NCBI GenBank assembly: GCA_022824365.1
Contig: JAJEAA010000006.1
Coordinates: 41,110-105,109 of the forward strand
DNA length: 64,000 nt
Reading direction: 5' to 3'
Source: Anaerolineae bacterium
GTDB taxonomy: Bacteria; Chloroflexota; Anaerolineae; Aggregatilineales; Phototrophicaceae
Under the pieces are notes generated by a model that was not told where the DNA came from, did not search any database, and saw only the letters and a list, made by a program, of their open reading frames with translations. Positions 26,578-36,794 of the stretch are shown piece by piece. Numbering within the stretch: the first letter of the stretch is position 1; each line of letters opens with the position of its first letter. The position numbers were made by a program, and so were the translations under genes.

Positions 26578-27030
26578 CTACTCAAACACCCAGCGATCCA
26601 CATCCCGCATCCAGCCGCCGCACAACTCCGTCTCCGCGAAAAAGTTCGCCACCTCAAGCTCCCCGTTCTCGACGCTATCCGACCCATGCACCAGGTTCCG
26701 CCCGATCTCCAAGGCGTAATCGCCGCGGATGCTGCCCGCCGCCGCCTCGGATGGCTTGGTCGCGCCGATGGTCGTCCTTGACGCCACGATCGCGTCGCTG
26801 CCTTCCAGCGCCATCACCACCACCGGCGCCGAGGTAATGTATGCGACCAGGCTAGCGAAGAAGGGGCGCTCGCGGTGCACATCATAATGATTCTCCGCCA
26901 ATTCGCGGCTGACTTGCAGCAATTTCATGCCGATGATTCTCAAACCGCGCTGTTCAAACCGCTTGATGATTTCGCCGGTCAAACCGCGCTGAACAGCATC
27001 CGGCTTCACGATGATGAGTGTGCGTTCCAA
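26578..27030 (-). CDS. ndk: Nucleoside diphosphate kinase
   Basis: Transfers the gamma-phosphate between nucleoside di- and triphosphates. The 150-aa length is normal. ERTLIIVKPDAVQRGLTGEII opens the protein and RNLVHGSDSVENGELE carries the phosphorylated His near residue 115. The start is a TTG at 27030 with AAAGG 8 nt upstream; it gives the canonical N-terminus. Upstream in-frame codons do not resemble the family. Confidence 0.94.
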   Translation of the reverse strand: MERTLIIVKPDAVQRGLTGEIIKRFEQRGLRIIGMKLLQVSRELAENHYDVHRERPFFASLVAYITSAPVVVMALEGSDAIVASRTTIGATKPSEAAAGSIRGDYALEIGRNLVHGSDSVENGELEVANFFAETELCGGWMRDVDRWVFE

Positions 27031-27287
27031 GGGATTGCCTTTCTCGATTGTTCGTCCGTCAACTAAGGCCGCTATCATACAGGCGCGCGCGGCAAATGTG
27101 TATGCGCAGCGCTGAGACTGCGGCCTCTCTTCCGTGTAATGGCATAATGCGCGCGCTCGAAGTCTGTTATGATACTGGCAGCGCAAAGCCGCTAGGCGCA
27201 GCGGCATTTGCCATAGCGCTGACGCAAAACAATTGATGCGCTCGGCTATTGTGGCGCGACGGTTAATGAGAAAAGAAGGAGAAGAGC

Positions 27288-28250
27288 ATGACGGCGGCTT
27301 TCTGGAGACAGCAGGTGGTAATCGTGACGGGTGGCGCCGGCTTCCTCGGTCGCCACGTGGTCGACGAGCTAAGCGCGAAATCCACCCGACGAATCATCGC
27401 GCCGCGACGCGCTACGTATGATCTGCGCGAGCAGGACGCGGTCCAGCGCCTCTACGCCGATCATCCTGATGCGACGATGGTCATTCACCTGGCAGCCAAC
27501 GTTGGCGGCATCGGCATTAACCGGGAGCATCCGGGCCTCTTCTTCTACGAAAATATCATGATGGGCACACTGATGCTGGAATATGCGCGCCGGGCTGGCG
27601 TCCGCAAATTCGTCGGCGTCGGCACAGTCTGCAGCTACCCGAAATTCGCGCCGATTCCGTTCAAGGAAGATGACCTCTGGAATGGCTACCCGGAAGAGAC
27701 CAACGCGCCCTACGGCTTGGCGAAGAAGATGCTGCTGGTGCAGAGCCAAGCCTACCGGCAGGAATACGGCTACAACGCGATACATCTTCTGCCGGTCAAC
27801 TTATACGGGCCGCACGATAAATTCGACTTGCAATTCTCCCATGTCATCCCCGCCGTCATCCGCAAGATGGTGGATGCGCAGGAGAGCGGCGCGCCGCAAG
27901 TCACGCTTTTCGGCGATGGCTCGCCCACGCGGGAATTCCTCTTTGTGCGCGATGCCGCTGCTGGCATCGTTCTCGCCGCGGAGCGCTACAATGGCGCCGA
28001 ACCGGTCAACCTGGGCAGCGCCTTCGAGATCAGCATCCGCGACCTGGTCCAAATCATCGCCGAAGAGGTTGGTTTCACTGGCGACCTGCGCTGGGATACA
28101 AGTAAGCCCAATGGACAGCCCCGGCGCAAACTCGATGTATCGCGGGCGCAGCGTGAGTTCGGCTTCGTCTCGCAGACGGATTTCCGCGCCGGCTTGCGCG
28201 AGACGATCCATTGGTACCGCGCCGAGCGCAGCCCCGAGTCTATCGCCTGA
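27288..28250 (+). CDS. fcl: GDP-L-fucose synthase-like NAD-dependent epimerase
   Basis: A 320-aa extended [22 protein letters not shown] binds NAD(P); [22 protein letters not shown] is the family-specific segment of GDP-L-fucose synthase; catalytic residues are the Ser of VGTVCSYP and the Tyr/Lys of YGLAKK near 142-146; [10 protein letters not shown] follows. It would convert GDP-4-keto-6-deoxymannose to GDP-L-fucose for surface glycans. Its usual partner, GDP-mannose dehydratase, is not here. AAGGAG precedes the ATG. Confidence 0.88.
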   Translation: MTAAFWRQQVVIVTGGAGFLGRHVVDELSAKSTRRIIAPRRATYDLREQDAVQRLYADHPDATMVIHLAANVGGIGINREHPGLFFYENIMMGTLMLEYARRAGVRKFVGVGTVCSYPKFAPIPFKEDDLWNGYPEETNAPYGLAKKMLLVQSQAYRQEYGYNAIHLLPVNLYGPHDKFDLQFSHVIPAVIRKMVDAQESGAPQVTLFGDGSPTREFLFVRDAAAGIVLAAERYNGAEPVNLGSAFEISIRDLVQIIAEEVGFTGDLRWDTSKPNGQPRRKLDVSRAQREFGFVSQTDFRAGLRETIHWYRAERSPESIA

Positions 28251-28543
28251 TTTGTGGTAAACTTGCATCATCTCTGGTAACATTATGCCAGCCTTGTCCT
28301 GGTCGCGGTTGGCCATTAACCGCTTTGCATACACGGGAAACCGGTCGCATAGCTGGTGAAAAAGCGAGGCGCCAACGATTCCTTTTCTTGGGATTGTTGA
28401 CAGATTCGCACTGGTGCGACAAACTCTCTTCCATTGAGCGCTCCTAATTTGGAGTGGCGCGCAGCCGGTAACTTGCGGAGCGATTGATTGACTCCGCGAG
28501 GCGAGCGAGAAAGAGATGCTGTCGGTAAAAGGAGGGTGGCGCG

Positions 28544-29563
28544 TTGAGCACTTTACTTGATGTCAAGGACCTCGTCGTCCGATTCTACACGCAGGAAGGC
28601 ACCGTCTACGCGGTCAACGGCGTGTCCTTCGAGCTGGAAGAAGGCGAGACGCTCGGGATCGTCGGCGAGAGCGGCAGCGGCAAAAGCGTCAGTTCTCTCG
28701 CTTTGATGGGTTTGATTCCCAGCCCGCCCGGCAAGGTGGAATCCGGCACGGTCATGTTTGAAGGCCGTGATTTGCTCACCCTCAAGCCGGACCAGATGCG
28801 GCTCATCCGCGGCAAAGAAATCGCGATGATCTTCCAAGATCCGATGACCTCGCTGAATCCGGTGCTCACCATCGGCACACAGATTACCGAGTCGCTAAAA
28901 CTGCACGAAGGCATGAATACATCGCAATCGCGCAAACGAGCGGCCGACCTGCTCGATTTGGTGGGCATTCCGGATGCCTACCGCCGGCTGGACGATTATC
29001 CGCATCAATTCTCCGGCGGCATGCGGCAGCGCGTCATGATCGCTATGGGCTTGTCCTGCAATCCCAAATTGCTTATCGCTGATGAACCGACCACCGCCCT
29101 TGATGTGACTATTCAGGCGCAGATCATCGAGTTGGTCAAGCAACTCAAAGATGAATTTAACATGGCGATGATCTGGATCACCCACGATTTGGGCGTCGTC
29201 GCCGGCATTGCCGATCGTATTCAGGTCATGTATGGCGGACGGATAATGGAATCGGGAACTTCCCACGAAGTCTTCCGCGATAGCCGCCATCCCTATACCG
29301 TCGGTCTGCTTGGCTCTCTGCCTCGCCTGGATTCGAGCGGGGAAGAAAAGCTGACGCAAATCGAAGGCTCTCCGCCGGATATGCGCAATGAACCCGCTGG
29401 TTGTCCTTTCGCGCCGCGTTGTGATGTGCGCGAATATCTACAACTGGAAAAATGCTGGGATCAGCGGCCGCCGTTGGAAAGCGTTCCCGATGTCGACGGC
29501 GGGAGCATGCACATCATGTCCTGTTGGGCCGATATCCGCGAGGGGGTATTAGAAAATGTCTAG
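28544..29563 (+). CDS. Oligopeptide/dipeptide ABC transporter ATPase (OppD/DppD type)
   Basis: A 339-aa ATPase: Walker A GESGSGKS at about residues 41-48, Q-loop [10 protein letters not shown], signature FSGGMRQRV, Walker [13 protein letters not shown] and H-loop ITHDLGVV. The C-terminal cysteine-bearing extension (GCPFAPRC) is typical of oligopeptide/nickel-type ATPases. The start is TTG with a strong AAAGGAGG upstream. It overlaps the OppF-type gene by 8 bp. No permease or binding-protein gene is adjacent, so the pair probably serves permeases encoded elsewhere. Confidence 0.9.
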   Translation: MSTLLDVKDLVVRFYTQEGTVYAVNGVSFELEEGETLGIVGESGSGKSVSSLALMGLIPSPPGKVESGTVMFEGRDLLTLKPDQMRLIRGKEIAMIFQDPMTSLNPVLTIGTQITESLKLHEGMNTSQSRKRAADLLDLVGIPDAYRRLDDYPHQFSGGMRQRVMIAMGLSCNPKLLIADEPTTALDVTIQAQIIELVKQLKDEFNMAMIWITHDLGVVAGIADRIQVMYGGRIMESGTSHEVFRDSRHPYTVGLLGSLPRLDSSGEEKLTQIEGSPPDMRNEPAGCPFAPRCDVREYLQLEKCWDQRPPLESVPDVDGGSMHIMSCWADIREGVLENV

Positions 29564-30584
29564 TCCAGCCATGGCGGTTGACAAACAAAAAGTCCTTGAT
29601 GAGAACGATCATATCCTCGAGGTATCTGACCTCAAAAAACACTTCCCCATTTCATCCGGCATCGTTTTCCAACGGCAAGTTGGCGCGGTGCGGGCGGTGG
29701 ATGGCGTCAGTTTCAACGTAGTTCGCGGCGAAACCCTGGGCTTGGTGGGAGAGTCCGGCTGCGGCAAGAGCACCACCGGAAGAACAATCCTGCAACTCTA
29801 TCGCCCCACCGAAGGCAGCGTCAAATTCGAAGGGCAAGAGCTGTCCACCATGACCGGCAATGACTTGCGACAGATGCGCCGGCGGATGCAGATTATCTTC
29901 CAGGATCCCTTCGCGTCCTTGAACCCGCGTATGACCGTCGGCAGCATCGTCAGCGAGCCGCTGCAGATTCACAATATGTACGCCAACAAGAAAGAACGGC
30001 AGCAATATGTCGAACAACTGATGGAACGGGTCGGCTTGAATCCGTATTTCATCAACCGTTACCCGCACGAGTTTTCTGGCGGGCAGCGGCAGCGTATCGG
30101 CATCGCTCGCGCCTTGGCTTTGCAGCCCAGCTTCATCGTCGCCGACGAGCCGATCTCAGCGCTCGACGTCTCGATTCAAGCCCAAGTCGTCAACCTGATG
30201 GAAGAGCTGCAAGACGAGCTTGGCCTGACTTACCTCTTCATCGCTCACGACCTCAGCATGGTCCGCCATATCTGCGATCGCGTCGCCGTGATGTACCTTG
30301 GCAAAATCGTTGAACTCGGTCCCGTCGACGAAGTCTATGACAACCCGCAGCATCCCTACACCCAGGCGCTGCTCTCAGCGGTGCCGGTGCCGGACCCGGT
30401 CGTCGAAGAGGATCGTCAACGCATCATCATCTCCGGCGATCTGCCCAACCCGTCCAACCCGCCGACCGGCTGCAACTTCAATACGCGCTGCCCGGTCGCC
30501 TTTGATCTCTGCTACCAGGAGCCCGATCCGCCTCTGATCGAGGTGCGCCCCAAGCACTTTGTGAGTTGCCATCGAGTCACATAG
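29556..30584 (+). CDS. Oligopeptide/dipeptide ABC transporter ATPase (OppF/DppF type)
   Basis: A 342-aa ATPase paired with the upstream one; the two would form a heterodimer. Walker [10 protein letters not shown] at about 65-73, [14 protein letters not shown], signature [15 protein letters not shown], Walker [16 protein letters not shown]-loop [10 protein letters not shown], and the C-terminal GCNFNTRCP extension. The segment before Walker A ([16 protein letters not shown]) is the usual OppF start. A clear intrinsic terminator stands 23 bp after the stop, ending the operon. Confidence 0.9.
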   Translation: MSSPAMAVDKQKVLDENDHILEVSDLKKHFPISSGIVFQRQVGAVRAVDGVSFNVVRGETLGLVGESGCGKSTTGRTILQLYRPTEGSVKFEGQELSTMTGNDLRQMRRRMQIIFQDPFASLNPRMTVGSIVSEPLQIHNMYANKKERQQYVEQLMERVGLNPYFINRYPHEFSGGQRQRIGIARALALQPSFIVADEPISALDVSIQAQVVNLMEELQDELGLTYLFIAHDLSMVRHICDRVAVMYLGKIVELGPVDEVYDNPQHPYTQALLSAVPVPDPVVEEDRQRIIISGDLPNPSNPPTGCNFNTRCPVAFDLCYQEPDPPLIEVRPKHFVSCHRVT

Positions 30585-30607
30585 CCAAAGCGGAGTTGTG
30601 AATTAAG

Positions 30608-30640
30608 GGCATAACTTCATAGAGTTATGCCTTTTTGTTT
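30608..30640 (+). terminator. Intrinsic terminator after oppF
   Basis: A perfect 9-bp stem, GGCATAACT (30608-30616) with AGTTATGCC (30623-30631), 6-nt loop, then TTTTTGTTT. Only 15-20 bp separate it from the next start codon. Confidence 0.88.
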
Positions 30641-30654
30641 ACAGAAGACCTTAT

Positions 30655-31662
30655 ATGACCATCATTGGCGCGTATCTAGGCTCGCATATCTGGGAAAACT
30701 GGAGCCTAGAACAGGCGCGAGCCGAGTTCAGCCGCTACAAACGCTATGGCGTCAACGCCATATTTGCCGAAGCCGATCATTATTGCCGCGATATTATTCA
30801 AATCGCGCATGACATGGGCTTGCGTTTTATGGGCGGCTTGAACTGTTTTAACCATAAGGACGCGTTGGCGAGAAGTCCCGAGTTGCATCCTATTGGTCGG
30901 GATGGGCGGCGGCGTCCGCGGATGAATTGGTATATTGGCATTACGCCAACCTACCAACCCTACGCTCAATCACGGCTTGATGTTCTGAGCAACATGACGA
31001 AAACATATGAACTGGATGGAATCTGGCTGGATTTCATTCGCTGGCCCCTGCATTGGGAACAAGAGTTGCGTGATGATACACCCGCCCCGCTCGAATCAAG
31101 TTTCGATCGCCATACTCTCAGGCGATTCACTGACTACTCGGGTATTGATATTCCAAATAGTACGACGGTAGAACAAGCCGGTTGGATTCTTCAAACGCAT
31201 AGAGACAGATGGATTGATTTTAAGTGCTGGATCATTACCGATTTTGTCGCTCAAGCTAAAACGATCGTCAATGCGAATTTGCCCGACAAACCTTTAGGAT
31301 TGGATATCGTGCCGGCAAAATCGCCACAACGCGCAGGTCTGCTTGGTCAACGGCTAAATGAATTATCCTTGTATGCTGACTATTTCTCGCCAATGCTATA
31401 TCACCATATCTTGGGCTTCTCACCGGACTGGCTGACCGAAACGCTAGCTGAAATGGCGGCGGAGACGGATAAGCCGTTCCTTCCCTTTGTGCAAGTTGCT
31501 CCATTTTCCAAGAACAGCGACGCGTTCTCGATGCGGGAATGGGAAGAGATTCTGCGCGCCGTTCTGTCACACAGCAGAACCGCGGGCTTGATTGCCTTTA
31601 CAGGGGAAATGCTCCATGCCCACGAGCGCGGGCAAGTGTTAAACACTATAGTGCGGCGCTAG
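30655..31662 (+). CDS. TIM-barrel glycosidase-like protein (GHL10/DUF187-like)
   Basis: A 335-aa protein without signal peptide. YKRYGVNAIFAEADHY, MGLRFMGGLNCF and especially LDGIWLDFIRWP recall the barrel strands of family-10-like putative glycosyl hydrolases (GHL10/DUF187), whose DGI-D-RYP motif it resembles. PLGLDIVPAKSPQRAG and YADYFSPMLYHHILG fit later strands. Assignment is by motif memory and remains tentative; substrate unknown. The ATG lies just past a strong terminator, so it needs its own promoter; none is clear. Codon use is more A/T-rich than in its neighbours. Confidence 0.6.
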   Translation: MTIIGAYLGSHIWENWSLEQARAEFSRYKRYGVNAIFAEADHYCRDIIQIAHDMGLRFMGGLNCFNHKDALARSPELHPIGRDGRRRPRMNWYIGITPTYQPYAQSRLDVLSNMTKTYELDGIWLDFIRWPLHWEQELRDDTPAPLESSFDRHTLRRFTDYSGIDIPNSTTVEQAGWILQTHRDRWIDFKCWIITDFVAQAKTIVNANLPDKPLGLDIVPAKSPQRAGLLGQRLNELSLYADYFSPMLYHHILGFSPDWLTETLAEMAAETDKPFLPFVQVAPFSKNSDAFSMREWEEILRAVLSHSRTAGLIAFTGEMLHAHERGQVLNTIVRR

Positions 31663-31674
31663 CGGAAAATGGCA

Positions 31675-33582
31675 TTACGCAACAGCCGGACCATCCACAA
31701 TCGCGACGAACTCCTCCGCGTTCAGCGTCTCGCGCTCAATCAAAATCTCAACCAACTCATCCATCTTGTCCTTCTGCTCCAATAGCAGCGTCTTCGCGCG
31801 CTCATAAGCCGCCTGCAAGATCCGCTTCACCTCGTCATCGATCTGCTGCGCGTAGTGCTCGCTGTAATCGCGCTGCTCGGCGATCTCCCGCCCGAGGAAG
31901 ACCGCGCCTTGTCCATTCCCATAAGCCCGCGGGCCCAGCAGGTCGCTCATGCCGAATTGCGTCACCATCGCCCGCGCCATGCGCGTCGCCTGCTGCAAGT
32001 CATTGCTGGCGCCGGTCGTGAACTGCTTGTAGATGATCTCCTCAGCCGCGCGCCCGCCCATTGCCGCAACGATATCGTCCTCGAACTTTTCGCGCGTGAT
32101 CAGCATGTCATCGCCATCGGGCAAGGGCATGACATAACCGCCGGCCCGCCCGCGCGACACAATCGTGATCTTGTGCACCGGGCTGGTATTCTCCAGCAAG
32201 TGGAAGAGCAGGGCATGCCCCGCCTCGTGATAGGCGACCTTCTCTTTCTCCTCCGGCGTGATAACCCGGCTGCGGCGTTCCGGTCCCATCACCACGCGCT
32301 CCATCGCCTCCTGCATTTCGCTCATGCCGATGGATTTCTTGTTGCGCCGCGCCGCCAGGATGGCCGCTTCGTTCACCAGGTTCTCCAGGTCTGCGCCGCT
32401 GAAGCCGGCCGTGATCTTCGCCAGCGCTTCCACATCCACATCGCCCGCCAGCGGCTTGCCCCGCGAATGTACCTTGAGGATCTCCTGCCGCCCCTTGACA
32501 TCGGGATTGTCCATCACCACTTTGCGGTCGAAGCGCCCCGGACGCAGCAGCGCCGGATCAAGGATATCGGGCCGGTTGGTGGCGGCGATGATGATGATAT
32601 TGGTGTCATTGTCGAAGCCATCCATCTCCACCAGAATTTGATTCAGCGTCTGCTCGCGTTCGTCATGTCCGCCGCCCAAGCCAGCGCCGCGATGCCGCCC
32701 AACCGCGTCAATCTCGTCGACGAAGACGATGGCGGGCGCTTCCGCCTTGGCCCGCTCGAAGAGATCGCGAACCCGGCTCGCGCCAACGCCGACGAACATC
32801 TCGACAAATTCCGAGCCGGAAATGCTGAAGAAAGGCACGCCGGCTTCACCCGCCACCGCCCGCGCCATCAAGGTCTTGCCCGTACCGGGCGGGCCCACCA
32901 TCAAAACGCCTTTGGGCACGCGCGCGCCCAACCGTATGAACTTCTCCGGCTCCTTGAGGAACTCGACGATCTCTTTCAAGTCTTCCTTCGCTTCTTCGGC
33001 GCCGGCTACATCCTTGAAGGTCACTTGCGGGCGCTCCATATCGCGCGAGACACGCGGCTTGCTGCGGCCGAAACTCATTGCCTGGTCCTGCCCGGCGCGC
33101 ATTGAGCGCATCATCCGCCACAAAAACCAGACGATAATCAAAATCGGCACGATGCCGATCAGTATCTGGAAGATGAGCTGCGGCGAGTCATCGCTCGGCT
33201 CGAAGAAGTAATCGACATTATTTACGCCGAGCGTCTGGAGTTGCGTGTAAAAGTCTGACGACGGATTCTTGAAAACCGTCTCCTTGCTGTTGTCGGTATA
33301 GGTCACGACCAACTCGCGGCCGCCGCCACGCTCGACAATCCGTTCCACCCGACCTTGCTGGATGTCATCCATCAGGCGATTCATTGGCCAGCTATTATCC
33401 AACTGCACCGCCGCCCGCCCGTTGAATACGAGCAGCGCCATCGCCAACACGATGACACCCAGGACAATCCACATCCTCTGCGCATTGGGGTTGCCAAACG
33501 GGGACTTCCCGCCTTCGTTGTTCTTCTTGCCATCCTTGCCCCCTTCCGTGACGTGACGCGGGGGCTCTGAGCGGTTGTTCAT
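31675..33582 (-). CDS. ftsH: ATP-dependent zinc metalloprotease FtsH
   Basis: Membrane-bound AAA+ protease for quality control. Membrane helices at about residues 36-54 ([17 protein letters not shown]) and 136-155 ([20 protein letters not shown]) flank a small external domain. AAA module: Walker A GPPGTGKT near 229, pore motif [17 protein letters not shown], Walker [36 protein letters not shown]. Protease module: HEAGH near 452. The ATG at 33582 has GGAG upstream and gives the normal N-terminus; upstream codons are not needed. Convergent with the GHL10-like gene, 12 bp apart. Confidence 0.96.
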   Translation of the reverse strand: MNNRSEPPRHVTEGGKDGKKNNEGGKSPFGNPNAQRMWIVLGVIVLAMALLVFNGRAAVQLDNSWPMNRLMDDIQQGRVERIVERGGGRELVVTYTDNSKETVFKNPSSDFYTQLQTLGVNNVDYFFEPSDDSPQLIFQILIGIVPILIIVWFLWRMMRSMRAGQDQAMSFGRSKPRVSRDMERPQVTFKDVAGAEEAKEDLKEIVEFLKEPEKFIRLGARVPKGVLMVGPPGTGKTLMARAVAGEAGVPFFSISGSEFVEMFVGVGASRVRDLFERAKAEAPAIVFVDEIDAVGRHRGAGLGGGHDEREQTLNQILVEMDGFDNDTNIIIIAATNRPDILDPALLRPGRFDRKVVMDNPDVKGRQEILKVHSRGKPLAGDVDVEALAKITAGFSGADLENLVNEAAILAARRNKKSIGMSEMQEAMERVVMGPERRSRVITPEEKEKVAYHEAGHALLFHLLENTSPVHKITIVSRGRAGGYVMPLPDGDDMLITREKFEDDIVAAMGGRAAEEIIYKQFTTGASNDLQQATRMARAMVTQFGMSDLLGPRAYGNGQGAVFLGREIAEQRDYSEHYAQQIDDEVKRILQAAYERAKTLLLEQKDKMDELVEILIERETLNAEEFVAIVDGPAVA

Positions 33583-33885
33583 CAAGGGCACTCCATCAAT
33601 TTCTCGGGCAGCGAGACATCGCGTTCCGCCATCTCGCCTTATTATCAATGACCAGTTTCATGGCAAAAAGGTGATAATTTGCTGCTATATTGCCGCCGTT
33701 TCATAGCAATTCGCCGCCGTCAGCTGTCTGTCCTCAGCCAGCGCCTGCTTTGCAGCCCGGGCGCGCCGAAGTCTGTCGGCAGACTTCACTCTATCTTAAC
33801 CGCCTTGTGGCTGAATTTTCTCACCTGTTCCTGTATCATTGAACTGCCGATTAGCCACATTTGTTGAGGAGCAAGCGACGCGCTT
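33583..33885. other. Divergent promoter region between ftsH and the sigma factor gene
   Basis: About 300 bp without a gene. A/T-rich patches such as TGCTATATTGCCG occur mid-region, but I see no convincing -35/-10 pair or palindrome. TGAGGAGCAAG before 33886 is the ribosome-binding region of the sigma factor gene. Confidence 0.4.
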
Positions 33886-34539
33886 ATGATCGATCGCGGC
33901 AATGAAGAATGGATTGCTTCGCTGCGGGCGCAAGGGGAAACGGCCCAAGCCCAGGCTCTGGCTGATTTGCGGCTGCGCCTTCAACGCGGCATCTACTTTT
34001 ACCTGAGTCAAGACCGCAGCGACCTGCGCGGCCTTTCCGTTCAAGAACTGACGCAGATGTCGGAAGACCTGGCGCAGGACGCCACCCTGCGCGTCATGGA
34101 CAACCTGGATAACTTCCGCGGCGAGAGCCGCTTCACCACCTGGGCGAACAAGATCGCCATCCGTCTCGCCATCAGCGATTTGCGGCGCGCGCGTTACAAG
34201 GACTTCAGCTTGGATGAATTGACCGCCGAGGGCGAGCTGCTGCCCGTATCGAGCCGCCTGGCCCGGGCCGCCGCCCCGACCCCGGAGAAAGTCGCCGAGC
34301 GCGATGATGTCATGGAGAAGATCGAAATCGCGTTGAAAGAGGCGCTGACCGAGCGGCAATATCAGGCGCTGGTGGCGGTAGCGCTGAAGGGCATCCCCAT
34401 GGATGTGCTGGCTGAGCGCATGGGCACCAACCGCAACGCCCTCTACAAGCTCATTCACGATGCCCGGCGCAAACTCAAGAACCACCTGGAAGCGCAGGGC
34501 ATCTCGACGGACTACATGATGAACTTGTTCCAGAACTGA
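33886..34539 (+). CDS. ECF-type RNA polymerase sigma factor
   Basis: A 217-aa sigma-70-family protein with region 2 (LAQDATLRVMDNLDNFRGESRFTTWANKIAIRLAISDLRRAR, containing the FTTWA-type -10 recognition segment) and region 4 (LTERQYQALVAVALKGIPMDVLAERMGTNRNALYKLIHDARRKLK, a helix-turn-helix). The linker between them is unusually long and alanine/proline-rich. No anti-sigma factor is adjacent: the next gene is on the opposite strand, 2 bp away. What it senses is unknown. Confidence 0.9.
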   Translation: MIDRGNEEWIASLRAQGETAQAQALADLRLRLQRGIYFYLSQDRSDLRGLSVQELTQMSEDLAQDATLRVMDNLDNFRGESRFTTWANKIAIRLAISDLRRARYKDFSLDELTAEGELLPVSSRLARAAAPTPEKVAERDDVMEKIEIALKEALTERQYQALVAVALKGIPMDVLAERMGTNRNALYKLIHDARRKLKNHLEAQGISTDYMMNLFQN

Positions 34540-34541
34540 TC

Positions 34542-35966
34542 CTAGGGCTTCAGCGCCAGCAGCGAGCCGAAGCACATCTCGTCGGCTGTGCCCTCGCCCC
34601 AAACCACATAACGCGGATCATCAGACAGCGAATTATCCCAGACGCAGGTCATGCGCAGAACATCGCCATAAGACGCCTTCAGAGGCTCGACAAAATAATA
34701 TTGATCCTGCCAGTGGAAATCCCAGCGCGGAATATCCAGCAGCAACACCGAGTCTTCGCTATCCGGATTCAACTCCATGCGGAAGCTCCGCCCCAACTCG
34801 TGCATGTGGCCCGAAACACTGTAGAGCGTGAAGGACTTTGTGACCGGAAAATCACAGTAGCCAACTGCATTCTCCCCGCTATTGTCGGCGTAGTCCGTCA
34901 ACCTTTGACCGCACTCGCGCAATAGGTAATCGGGAGTATAGCGCGCGTTTTCTCCATAAAGTTCGGTGACGCGTTCAATTGCAGTCTCCCGCTCGCATTG
35001 CGGTCCCTCAACACCGGCGGGGCAAGGAATCTCCACCGGCGCCGCCAATGAGATATTGATGAGTTCGGCGAGCTCGCTCTCGGCCGATTCCAATCGCAAG
35101 ATGATTCGGCTTTGATCCGGCTGGCGGGTGGTCCACAGATTGTAGTGCATTTCTACGACAATATGCTGACCGGGCTTGATGAGGAAGCCAGTGCCATCCG
35201 GGAAGGCGACCGGCGATGCGCCCGGCGCCCAGCCGCCAATCCCCTCGCCCCCGATCGATAAGCCAGGTCCCCCATAACAAGACCAGCCCGGACGGCCATC
35301 GGCATAGTTGCGCCTTTGAATAACGCGATCAGCCGCTTCATCATACAGATACAGGATATTGTGATGCGCCATCTCCGCCACATCGGGGATGAATTCGTAA
35401 CCGGTGATGTACTGCGGCGCTTCAATCTCTAGCGGCAAGGCAAAACAGCGGTAATCATCCAGTACATCCGGGTCCGGCTCGTATGGCTCTTCGAGTTGCA
35501 ATGTCAGGTCAGCCCGAACCTCGACCAGCTCGAATCGATCAGTCGCCGATGGGACATAATCATGGCTGTCGCCCAATGTCGCGCCATCATCCACCCAGGC
35601 GGCGATAATGGCGATTTCCTCGTCCGAGAGACTGCGGTCGTTCTTCAGCGGCAGGTTCGCCCGCGAGGGCATCCAGGGCGGCATGATGCCGTTGACGACA
35701 TGAAACTTGATGTCATCGGCGAAGAGGACGACATCTTGCGGATCGGTTAATGGCGCGTATCCGGCGATCTGTCCGTCGCTATGACAGGCGACGCACCTGG
35801 CTTCGATAATGGACCGCGCGTGCCCATGATAAGTCGGGTTCTCAGGCACGGTGACAGCGCCAATTGCCACTTCTTCTACTTCGTCATCGTCGTGCTCTTC
35901 GTCACCATGCGCTAGAGCAATTGCCGCGCTCAAAGCCAATATCAGCAAAAGTATCAGGGTTCTCAT
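34542..35966 (-). CDS. Secreted cytochrome c / copper type II monooxygenase-like protein
   Basis: A 474-aa exported protein. After the signal peptide (MRTLILLLILALSAAIALA) and an acidic His-rich stretch (HGDEEHDDDEVEE) comes a haem motif CVACH near residue 58, with the MPPWMP loop providing a likely Met ligand. The rest resembles the two-domain peptidylglycine/dopamine monooxygenase core: MAHHNILY and VEMHYNL (CuA-type His), SGHMHELG (CuB HxH) and GTADEMC (CuB Met). It may oxidise an extracellular substrate using electrons passed through the haem. Substrate unknown. ATG at 35966 with GGGAGA upstream. Confidence 0.8.
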   Translation of the reverse strand: MRTLILLLILALSAAIALAHGDEEHDDDEVEEVAIGAVTVPENPTYHGHARSIIEARCVACHSDGQIAGYAPLTDPQDVVLFADDIKFHVVNGIMPPWMPSRANLPLKNDRSLSDEEIAIIAAWVDDGATLGDSHDYVPSATDRFELVEVRADLTLQLEEPYEPDPDVLDDYRCFALPLEIEAPQYITGYEFIPDVAEMAHHNILYLYDEAADRVIQRRNYADGRPGWSCYGGPGLSIGGEGIGGWAPGASPVAFPDGTGFLIKPGQHIVVEMHYNLWTTRQPDQSRIILRLESAESELAELINISLAAPVEIPCPAGVEGPQCERETAIERVTELYGENARYTPDYLLRECGQRLTDYADNSGENAVGYCDFPVTKSFTLYSVSGHMHELGRSFRMELNPDSEDSVLLLDIPRWDFHWQDQYYFVEPLKASYGDVLRMTCVWDNSLSDDPRYVVWGEGTADEMCFGSLLALKP

Positions 35967-36014
35967 GGTCAATCTCCCGCAATTCATTGATGCTCGCTTT
36001 TTCCAGTTGGCAAA

Positions 36015-36761
36015 CTAAAGCAGCGGCCGCCCGCCATCCACCGGGATGATATCGCCAGTGCTGAAACGCAGATGCGCGACCGCCGAATAAACCGCTTCCG
36101 CCACATCTTCAGCTTCGGCGATGCGCCCCAGCGGCGTCTTTGCTTCCTGCTCGGCGATCAGCCCCCGCGGCATGCGCCGGGCATATTCGCCGTTCACCCA
36201 ACCCGGCGATACCGAGAGTACGCGGATCTCCGGCGCCAATGCTCGCGCCAGCGATTTGGTCATGCTGTCCATCGCCGCCTTGCTGGCGCAGTAAGCCACA
36301 TTGCTGCCGACGCCGGTCCGCCCGGCGATAGAGGAAATGTTCACAATCGCGCCGCCATCGCCCGCCCTCAACAAAGGCGCAAGCGCGCGGATAGAGGCGA
36401 AGGCGCCGCGCCAATTAATGCGGAATATGCGGTCAATCAACTCATCATCCAGCCCGTCCAGGTCAGCATGGGCGACCGCCTGGCTGATGCCTGCGTTGTT
36501 CACCAGGATGTCCAGCCCTCCGTATTTCTCCCCGATCGCCTCAGCCAGCGCCGCTTGAGCCGCGCTATCATCAACCGGGCAGCGAATGACCAGATGATTC
36601 CCGCCCGCCAGGCTGTTGACGGTCGCCCGCGCCTTGCCTTGATCGCTGTTGTACGTGATGACAAGCTGCGCGCCGGCCGCGGCCAAACGCCGGCAGATCG
36701 CGCTGCCGATGCCGCCTCCGCCACCGGTCACCACCGCTGCTTGACCCTTCAAGTCTGTCAT
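36015..36761 (-). CDS. SDR-family oxidoreductase
   Basis: A 248-aa classical short-chain dehydrogenase with all usual motifs: AAVVTGGGGGIGSAI for NAD(P), NNAGIS, NISSIAG with the catalytic Ser, YCASK with Tyr/Lys, SPGWV, and GDIIPVDGG at the end. It resembles 3-oxoacyl-ACP reductase or sugar-alcohol dehydrogenases; substrate cannot be assigned. Located between the haem/copper protein and a histidine phosphatase on the same strand. Confidence 0.88.
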   Translation of the reverse strand: MTDLKGQAAVVTGGGGGIGSAICRRLAAAGAQLVITYNSDQGKARATVNSLAGGNHLVIRCPVDDSAAQAALAEAIGEKYGGLDILVNNAGISQAVAHADLDGLDDELIDRIFRINWRGAFASIRALAPLLRAGDGGAIVNISSIAGRTGVGSNVAYCASKAAMDSMTKSLARALAPEIRVLSVSPGWVNGEYARRMPRGLIAEQEAKTPLGRIAEAEDVAEAVYSAVAHLRFSTGDIIPVDGGRPLL

Positions 36762-36794
36762 ATCAATCAGCCCTGAGCTTTCGCCGACGCCAAA

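Noticed and set aside
31855..33105. 416-codon open frame antisense to ftsH
   Set aside because: The sense strand is unmistakably FtsH; the antisense product has no recognisable motif.
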